Assembly (NCBI GenBank): GCA_023262245.1
Contig: JALRDC010000153.1
Coordinates: forward strand, 1 to 29,105
Source of the DNA: Flavobacteriaceae bacterium
GTDB lineage: Bacteria; Bacteroidota; Bacteroidia; Flavobacteriales; Flavobacteriaceae
DNA length: 29,105 nt
Direction of reading: 5' to 3'
A program made the position numbers and the translations under genes. The stretch's first letter is position 1. Every line of letters starts with the position of its first letter. Shown piece after piece: positions 24,348 to 29,105 of this stretch. Below the pieces are notes generated by a model, which saw only the letters and a program-made list of their open reading frames with translations, did no database searches and was not told the DNA's origin.

Positions 24348-24368
24348 GTCAAGATATTAGGGCTTGAC
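24348..24368. promoter_or_regulatory. Inverted repeat upstream of the DM13 lipoprotein gene
   Basis: GTCAAG (24348-24353) and CTTGAC (24363-24368) form a 6-base inverted repeat directly against the start codon at 24347. Read on the minus strand, TAATAT also occurs twice in this stretch, followed by TGTCAAG or CTTGACA. Box-like TATCTTG is 4 bases from the ATG. Promoter or operator function is inferred only. Confidence 0.3.
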
Positions 24369-24404
24369 AATATTACGTTTTTAAAGAAAGGTAAAAAACA
24401 GTTT

Positions 24405-25376
24405 TTAGATTAGTTTAACAGCTGCTTCGGCAAAGTAGGTGGCAATTAAAGAGGCACCAGCGCGCTTAAAGGACAAAAGTTGTTCCATCATTATTTGATC
24501 GTGATCCAACCAGCCTTTTTCACTTGCCGCCTTAAGCATGGCATATTCTCCACTTACTTGATAGGCAGCAATGGGAGCATTGAGTTGCTCTTTTAAATCG
24601 CGAATGATATCTAAATAGGCTATTCCGGGTTTTACCATAACAATATCCGCACCTTCTTCCAGGTCCCGCCGAGCTTCTACAAGTGCTTCGGAACGGTTAC
24701 TAAAGTCCATTTGGTAGGTTTTTTTATCTCCAAACCCGGGTGCAGAATCTAGAGCATCTCGAAAAGGACCGTAAAAACTAGAGGCATATTTGGCACTATA
24801 GCTCATAATTATAGTATCAAAAAACTGTTCTTTTTCTAGGCGCTGGCGGATTTTAAGTACTCTTCCATCCATCATATCGCTGGGGGCAATGACGTCAGCT
24901 CCAGTTTGAGCATGAGACAAAGCCATTTCGGCTAAAACATTTACCGTGGTATCATTAACAATTTTTCCTTCTTCGACAATCCCATCATGACCAAAGGAGG
25001 AATAAGGGTCTAATGCAACGTCAGTCATGACAACCATTTCTGGAACAGCATTTTTTACAGTATCTATAGCGCGTTGCATCAAACCTTTGGGATTTAAAGC
25101 TTCTGTACCTTTATTGTCTTTTAAAGATTCTGCTACTTTGACAAAAAGCAAAACTGATTTGAGTCCCATTGACCAAAGTTTTTTAACATGATCCTTTAAA
25201 AGGTCAGTGGTCATTCTGTAATAATCAGGCATGGAGGGAATGACTTCTTTCTTTTGCTTCCCTTCAATTATAAACAAAGGGACAATAAAATCATTGGGGC
25301 TCAAATGGTATTCTTGAACCAGAGCTCTAAGGCTCGAATTGCTGCGAAGTCTTCTGTTGCGTTGAATGGGATACAT
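24405..25376 (-). CDS. hemB: Delta-aminolevulinic acid dehydratase (porphobilinogen synthase)
   Basis: The 323-residue enzyme condenses two 5-aminolevulinate molecules to porphobilinogen, the first committed tetrapyrrole step. The two active-site lysines are K196 (SYSAKYASSFYGP) and K249 (IVMVKPG). The metal-site region reads DVALDPYSSFGHDG (119-132), without the three cysteines of zinc-dependent enzymes, so it is the Mg-type. ATG 25376 lies 11 bases after the antiporter stop. It is the terminal gene of the minus-strand heme run. Confidence 0.97.
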   Translation of the reverse strand: MYPIQRNRRLRSNSSLRALVQEYHLSPNDFIVPLFIIEGKQKKEVIPSMPDYYRMTTDLLKDHVKKLWSMGLKSVLLFVKVAESLKDNKGTEALNPKGLMQRAIDTVKNAVPEMVVMTDVALDPYSSFGHDGIVEEGKIVNDTTVNVLAEMALSHAQTGADVIAPSDMMDGRVLKIRQRLEKEQFFDTIIMSYSAKYASSFYGPFRDALDSAPGFGDKKTYQMDFSNRSEALVEARRDLEEGADIVMVKPGIAYLDIIRDLKEQLNAPIAAYQVSGEYAMLKAASEKGWLDHDQIMMEQLLSFKRAGASLIATYFAEAAVKLI

Positions 25377-25387
25377 AGTATTTACAT

Positions 25388-26686
25388 TTAAGTGTTTTCA
25401 GTTTCTTCATCAGAAAGACTTTGGGGGTTAACATCCAACGCTACGGCTGGGGATTCTTCGTCATTTTCGATTTGTGAGTTTTCTTCTACTTTTTGTTTTT
25501 TCATTGTTCCTAAAAGCATCACGAGCATGGAGCATAAAATTACGATTAATAATACACGCTCATCAATGGGGCTTTCATCCAGTTTTAAAAAGGAGACCTC
25601 TTTTAGTTGAATAAACAACAAAATACTAATTAAGCCTCGTGGGGACATATAGACCAAAGGTCCTGGCTTGATTCTTAAACTGCTGACTGTAAAATAGGTG
25701 TACCTCAAGGCAAACATCAATAGAAAAATTAGTAAGCCAAATACAAGGGGTGTACTGCTGGTAAATTCACTGATTTGAATTGAAAATCCGAAAAATAAAA
25801 AGAAAAAGGTTCTCACAATAAAGGTAGATTCTGCAGTGAGTATGTGAAATTCATGGATTTCCTTTTCTGTAGCTTCTAAATCCAAGTAATTTCTTAAAAA
25901 CCTTGGCAACAAACTATGGACATTACTCAAAAAGATTCCAAATATAAAAATGGTAACCAAAGCGGGAAGGTGGAATAGTTTTCCAAAAGCATATACCAAG
26001 ATTAATAAAGCAAGGATTAAAAAGAATTTTACGTGATGCTCTATTTGTTGCATCAAACGAAACAAGATATAAGTGATTAAAAGGGAAATTACAATGACTC
26101 CTAAAATTTGTAACCCAAGAGAAATCAGAGGTTCAGCACCTACTAGGTCTTGTTTTGATTCAAATTGACGTAAGGCATAATTAAAAATCATAATTCCTAA
26201 GATGTCTGAAAATGTAGATTCATAGACCACAAACTCTTGTTCTTGTTTAAGCAAACTTGAGGCAGAGGGTATCGCAACAGCACTACTTATGATGGCAAGC
26301 GGAATAGCAAAAAGCACAGCGCTGGGTCCTTGCATTTGAAAAAGTTGTTGAAACATCCACTGAAGCGCAACAATATTGGCAATAAGAATAAAAAATGCGG
26401 CTAGAAAACCTTTTAATATCAGTGGTAGTTTTTCACGACTTATTTCCAATTCTATAGCTCCTTCTAAAACAATAAGAATAAGACCAATGGTTCCCAAAAC
26501 AGGGATTAGGTTGTCTAGGAAAGCAAAATTGTCATAAGAGGAAAATGAAATAAAAAAACGAACTAAAATCCCCGTAAGCATGAGTAGTATGACCGAGGGA
26601 AATTTTGTTTTTCGGGCAAAGGCATCAAACAAATAAGAGAAGATGATTAGTAAGGGTAGTACAAATAAGATGTCGAGGGTGTCCAT
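25388..26686 (-). CDS. Cation/proton antiporter, CPA family
   Basis: The 432-residue integral membrane protein has about a dozen hydrophobic helices, beginning LDILFVLPLLIIFSYLFDAF and including VLEGAIELEIS, IPLAIISSAVAIPSASSLL and ESTFSDILGIMIFNY, which is the sodium/proton exchanger core. The expected carrier aspartates/glutamates lie in these helices (E in VLEGAIELEIS, D in FSDILGI). The last about 35 residues are a charged, Glu/Asp-rich cytoplasmic tail without a TrkA-N domain. It probably exchanges Na+ or K+ for H+ at the inner membrane. It sits between hemF and hemB, 58 bases after hemF, and I see no functional link to heme synthesis. Confidence 0.85.
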   Translation of the reverse strand: MDTLDILFVLPLLIIFSYLFDAFARKTKFPSVILLMLTGILVRFFISFSSYDNFAFLDNLIPVLGTIGLILIVLEGAIELEISREKLPLILKGFLAAFFILIANIVALQWMFQQLFQMQGPSAVLFAIPLAIISSAVAIPSASSLLKQEQEFVVYESTFSDILGIMIFNYALRQFESKQDLVGAEPLISLGLQILGVIVISLLITYILFRLMQQIEHHVKFFLILALLILVYAFGKLFHLPALVTIFIFGIFLSNVHSLLPRFLRNYLDLEATEKEIHEFHILTAESTFIVRTFFFLFFGFSIQISEFTSSTPLVFGLLIFLLMFALRYTYFTVSSLRIKPGPLVYMSPRGLISILLFIQLKEVSFLKLDESPIDERVLLIVILCSMLVMLLGTMKKQKVEENSQIENDEESPAVALDVNPQSLSDEETENT

Positions 26687-26744
26687 AGCGTTGCTAGATT
26701 AGAAACTCAAAGTACAAAATATTCTGTTCCATTGCTACAGGATT

Positions 26745-27647
26745 TCAAACCCAATCTTTAGGGTTTTTTAATACCTTTAGGAGTCGGGCTTCCTCACTGT
26801 CCGCTTCAGGCTGATGATCGTACTGCCACTGAACTTTTGGCGGAAGGCTCATAAGAATACTTTCGATGCGGCCATTTGTTTTTAATCCGAACAAGGTTCC
26901 TTTGTCGTGAACAAGATTAAATTCTACATACCTTCCCCTTCGGATTTCTTGCCAAGTTCTTTGTTGGGGCGTGTAGTTAAGGTCTTTTCTTTTCATTAAG
27001 ATGGGACTATAGGCTTTCAAAAAGGAATCGCCTACATCGGTGACAAAACGGTACCGATCCTCTAAACTAAAAGAATTGTCTTTTTTGAGATAATCAAAGA
27101 AGAGTCCCCCCACTCCCCGAGCTTCGTCACGGTGCTTGTTGAAAAAGTAAGCATCGCACTTGTTCTTAAAACTTGTGTAGAAATCTGGATGGTGACCATC
27201 GCACACTGTCTTGCAGGTCTGATGGAAATGACGAACATCTTCTTCAAAAAGATAATAAGGAGTGAGGTCTTGTCCACCCCCAAACCATTGGTCCATGCAT
27301 TTTCCTAGTTTATCATACATTTCAAAATAACGCCAATTGGCATGAACCGTAGGAGCCATGGGATTTATAGGATGTAAAACGAGACTCAATCCACAGGCAA
27401 AAAAGTCCACTTCTCCAACATTAAAATAATCTTGCATGCTTTTTGGTAAAGGTCCATGTACAGCAGAAATATTGACTCCTCCTTTTTCGATGACGTTACC
27501 ATTTTCAATAATTCTGGTTCGTCCTCCCCCTCCTTCGGCTCTTTCCCAGAGATCCTCTTTAAATTGCGCTTCACCGTCAATGGTCTCTATTTGTTGTGTA
27601 ATCCGATCTTGTAAATCTTGTATGTATTGGTAAAAACGCTCTTTCAT
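26745..27647 (-). CDS. hemF: Coproporphyrinogen III oxidase, oxygen-dependent
   Basis: The 300-residue enzyme decarboxylates coproporphyrinogen III to protoporphyrinogen IX using O2. Clear family sequences are WERAEGGGGRTRI, the histidine of PTVHANWRYFE (H103), WFGGGQDLTPYY (121-132), HFHQTCK and GGLFFDYL, all nearly invariant. The frame is open to 27725, but the family N-terminus is at ATG 27647, which follows hemE by 7 bases, so the longer form overlapping hemE is rejected. Oxygen dependence suggests an aerobic organism. Confidence 0.97.
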   Translation of the reverse strand: MKERFYQYIQDLQDRITQQIETIDGEAQFKEDLWERAEGGGGRTRIIENGNVIEKGGVNISAVHGPLPKSMQDYFNVGEVDFFACGLSLVLHPINPMAPTVHANWRYFEMYDKLGKCMDQWFGGGQDLTPYYLFEEDVRHFHQTCKTVCDGHHPDFYTSFKNKCDAYFFNKHRDEARGVGGLFFDYLKKDNSFSLEDRYRFVTDVGDSFLKAYSPILMKRKDLNYTPQQRTWQEIRRGRYVEFNLVHDKGTLFGLKTNGRIESILMSLPPKVQWQYDHQPEADSEEARLLKVLKNPKDWV

Positions 27648-27654
27648 AGTAGCA

Positions 27655-28836
27655 TCAATAATACGATTTAACAGCATCAACAAATGCTTTAGCATGATCC
27701 ACAGGGATGTTGGGCAAGATGCCATGTCCTAAATTTACGATGTAACGATCTTTACCAAACTCATTAATCATATCATAAACGGCTTGTGTTATTTCTGGTA
27801 TGGGAGAAAGAAGCCGTGAGGGGTCAAAATTCCCTTGAAGAGTAACCTGCCCTCCAGAAAGATAACGGGCGTTTCTTGCAGAACAAGTCCAATCTACACC
27901 CAATGCAGCAGCACCAGATTTCCCCATTTCATGAAGTGCAAACCAACACCCTTTTCCAAACACGATCACGGGGATTTCCTGTTTTAAAGCATCTATAATT
28001 TGTTGGATATAGGGCCATGAAAAAATTTGATAGTCCGCTGGTGAGAGTAAGCCCCCCCAAGAGTCAAAAATTTGAACGGCATTTACTCCAGACTTTACCT
28101 TTTCTTTTAAATAAGCGATCGTGGTATCTGTAATTTTTTGAAGTAAATCGTGCGCTGCTTGTGGTTGAGTGAAACAAAAGGCTTTCGCTTTGTCAAAAGT
28201 TTTAGAGCCTTGCCCTTGAACAGCATAACACAATAGCGTCCAAGGAGATCCAGCAAACCCGATTAAAGGGACTCTTAGATTCAGTTCACTTTGAGTCATT
28301 TTAATAGCTTCCATTACATAGCCTAAATGCTCATGAATATCTGGAACGATTGCTTGATCTACGTCAGCTTGAGATTTTATGGGATTAGGAATCCATGGAC
28401 CTACACCCTCTTTCATCTCAACAGGGATTTGCATTGCCTGGAGTACTACAAGGATATCACTAAATAGTATGGCAGCATCTGGGCCAATTTGATCAATGGG
28501 CATTAAGGTAATTTCTGTAGCAAGCTCAGGCGTTTGACAGCGTGTGAAAAAGTCGTATTTGTCCTTTAGTTTCATAAAATCAGGAAGGTAACGTCCTGCT
28601 TGACGCATCAGGTCTTCAACCACCTGGAGTGCTCTTGGGCCCTTATCGCCCATTCTCCCTTCCATCTCACGTGCAATCTCACCCTCTAAAGCTTTTTTAA
28701 GACGTGAACCTTCTTTTCTAAAATCTGCATCAGTCTCGTACTTGTACCCTGCGTTGCGTGCCGCACGTGCCGCATCACCATGAGTACAATACTCCTCAAG
28801 CCACTTTTCTCGTCTAGGACCTAGTTTCTTTTCCAT
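27655..28836 (-). CDS. hemE: Uroporphyrinogen decarboxylase with a foreign N-terminus
   Basis: Residues 77-393 are an ordinary HemE: MRQAGRYLPDF (the two substrate-binding arginines are R78 and R82), ILFSDILV (Asp), GFAGSPWTLLCYAVQG (Tyr) and VNLGHGILP (His). It converts uroporphyrinogen III to coproporphyrinogen III. Residues 1-76, however, do not match HemE; the family's own about 24-residue N-terminus (ending PPVWM) is absent, and a phage-terminase-like sequence is fused in frame. The catalytic residues survive, but loss of the first strand makes activity doubtful. The natural gene probably ended at or near base 28608. It lies 7 bases upstream of hemF. Confidence 0.9.
   Translation of the reverse strand: MEKKLGPRREKWLEEYCTHGDAARAARNAGYKYETDADFRKEGSRLKKALEGEIAREMEGRMGDKGPRALQVVEDLMRQAGRYLPDFMKLKDKYDFFTRCQTPELATEITLMPIDQIGPDAAILFSDILVVLQAMQIPVEMKEGVGPWIPNPIKSQADVDQAIVPDIHEHLGYVMEAIKMTQSELNLRVPLIGFAGSPWTLLCYAVQGQGSKTFDKAKAFCFTQPQAAHDLLQKITDTTIAYLKEKVKSGVNAVQIFDSWGGLLSPADYQIFSWPYIQQIIDALKQEIPVIVFGKGCWFALHEMGKSGAAALGVDWTCSARNARYLSGGQVTLQGNFDPSRLLSPIPEITQAVYDMINEFGKDRYIVNLGHGILPNIPVDHAKAFVDAVKSYY
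28609..28836 (-). other. Terminase small subunit-like segment fused to HemE
   Basis: The 76-residue leader opens with GPRREKWLEEYCTHGDAARAA, in pieces that recall the TerS helix-turn-helix core: RREKWLEEY then GDAARAARNAGYK, followed by GSRLKKALEGEIAREMEG and APRALQV-like GPRALQVVEDLM. In phage terminase small subunits this region binds the packaging site of viral DNA. It has no equivalent in HemE. ATG 28834 begins it, overlapping the stop of the small ORF upstream. The join lies near 28600-28610, at the sequence encoding DLMRQAG. Identification is by eye and a database search would settle it. Confidence 0.6.
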
Positions 28837-29072
28837 CAGCTTGTTGCAATTGCTTCTGTGTCCTTTTGAGGACGTTTCTTTTTTTTCTTAAATTTTCTCA
28901 GGATGTCCAACTGTTTATCCAAAACATCAAAATACTTATCTGCATCCTTGTAATAGTTCTCCATCGTGTCTGTTCTTATCTCACCTGAATAACCTTCAGG
29001 GACAACTGCATCAATTTCTTTTTGCAATTGCTTGCGAATAAGTTTCTTTTTGATATTTCGATAGTTACTCAT
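28836..29072 (-). CDS. Small lysine-rich hypothetical protein, probably phage-derived
   Basis: This 78-residue protein (ATG 29072) is highly charged, with Lys-rich ends and a middle VPEGYSGEIRTDTMENYYKD; I do not recognise a family. No signal peptide or membrane segment is seen. Its stop overlaps the ATG of the terminase-like segment (TGATG), and its ATG overlaps an upstream stop in the same way, a packing style common in phage genomes. It lies next to, and matches in style, the terminase-like leader rather than the flavobacterial genes. A TTG one codon earlier is less likely. Confidence 0.55.
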   Translation of the reverse strand: MSNYRNIKKKLIRKQLQKEIDAVVPEGYSGEIRTDTMENYYKDADKYFDVLDKQLDILRKFKKKKKRPQKDTEAIATS

Positions 29073-29105
29073 CAATAACCGCTTTTCTTTTTCTTTTTAT
29101 TTCTT
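29072..29105 (-). CDS. C-terminal tail of an upstream ORF
   Basis: Reading the minus strand from the window edge gives RNKKKKKSGY followed by TGA, which overlaps the next ATG as TGATG. Only 10 codons are visible, so this may be chance; it is listed because it continues the tight overlap pattern of the right-hand end. Confidence 0.3.
   Translation of the reverse strand, partial: RNKKKKKSGY

Noticed and set aside
27648..27725. Longer HemF start overlapping hemE
   Set aside because: The extra 26 residues are the hemE coding sequence read in another frame; HemF homologs start at ATG 27647.
1..29105. tRNA, rRNA, CRISPR arrays, insertion sequences and attachment sites
   Set aside because: Looked for cloverleaf, array-like repeats and transposase motifs in the short intergenic gaps and found none; the phage-like sequence at the right end shows no recognisable att repeat.

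Overview
The window reads as an interior piece of a marine-type Flavobacteriia (Bacteroidota) chromosome. The reasons are the low G+C, A-rich start regions with few Shine-Dalgarno sites, TAnnTTTG-like promoter boxes, lipoprotein signals, a B-type succinate dehydrogenase iron-sulfur subunit, a glycyl-tRNA synthetase of the 513-residue flavobacterial kind, and the ComF / Ig-like lipoprotein pair. Coding density is very high: no gap exceeds about 135 bases, and there is no tRNA, rRNA, IS element or CRISPR array that I can see.

Layout. (1) 1-1143: end of sdhA and complete sdhB. (2) 1170-6156: HAD phosphatase and serine hydrolase (minus strand), a nitrilase-family omega-amidase (plus), then an Ig-like (Big_5) lipoprotein and ComF (minus). 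(3) 6306-8551: an alkylhydroperoxidase/CMD-like protein, the radical SAM protein ArsS and a purine nucleoside phosphorylase, which look like an arsenosugar-biosynthesis gene set without its methyltransferase ArsM. (4) 8677-13585: glyS, a small outer-membrane-barrel candidate, and an xth - OmpA lipoprotein - Tas-type aldo/keto reductase operon. (5) 13588-17641 (minus): duplicated oligopeptide-type ABC ATPase, a PolB-type 3'-5' exonuclease, a second serine hydrolase and Ogt. (6) 17733-22444 (plus): a four-gene operon that fits complete conversion of trans-4-hydroxy-L-proline to 2-oxoglutarate. (7) 22447-24347 (minus): a barrel protein translationally coupled to a surface lipoprotein with two Big_2 domains and a DM13 domain. 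(8) 24405-28608 (minus): heme biosynthesis genes hemE, hemF and hemB with a cation/proton antiporter among them.

The right-hand end (about 28609-29105) does not belong with the rest. The first 76 codons of the hemE reading frame are not HemE: they resemble a phage terminase small subunit. They are joined in frame at the MRQAGRYLP motif of HemE, and upstream lie one small lysine-rich ORF and the tail of another, linked by TGATG overlaps as in phage genomes. This is either an assembly chimera or a real recombination junction with phage DNA, and it is the most anomalous signal here.

The best candidates for unusual biology are the ArsS/PNP/CMD cluster, the DM13 lipoprotein-barrel pair, and the HemE-terminase join. 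All functions are assigned from sequence motifs recalled from known families; no database search was run.
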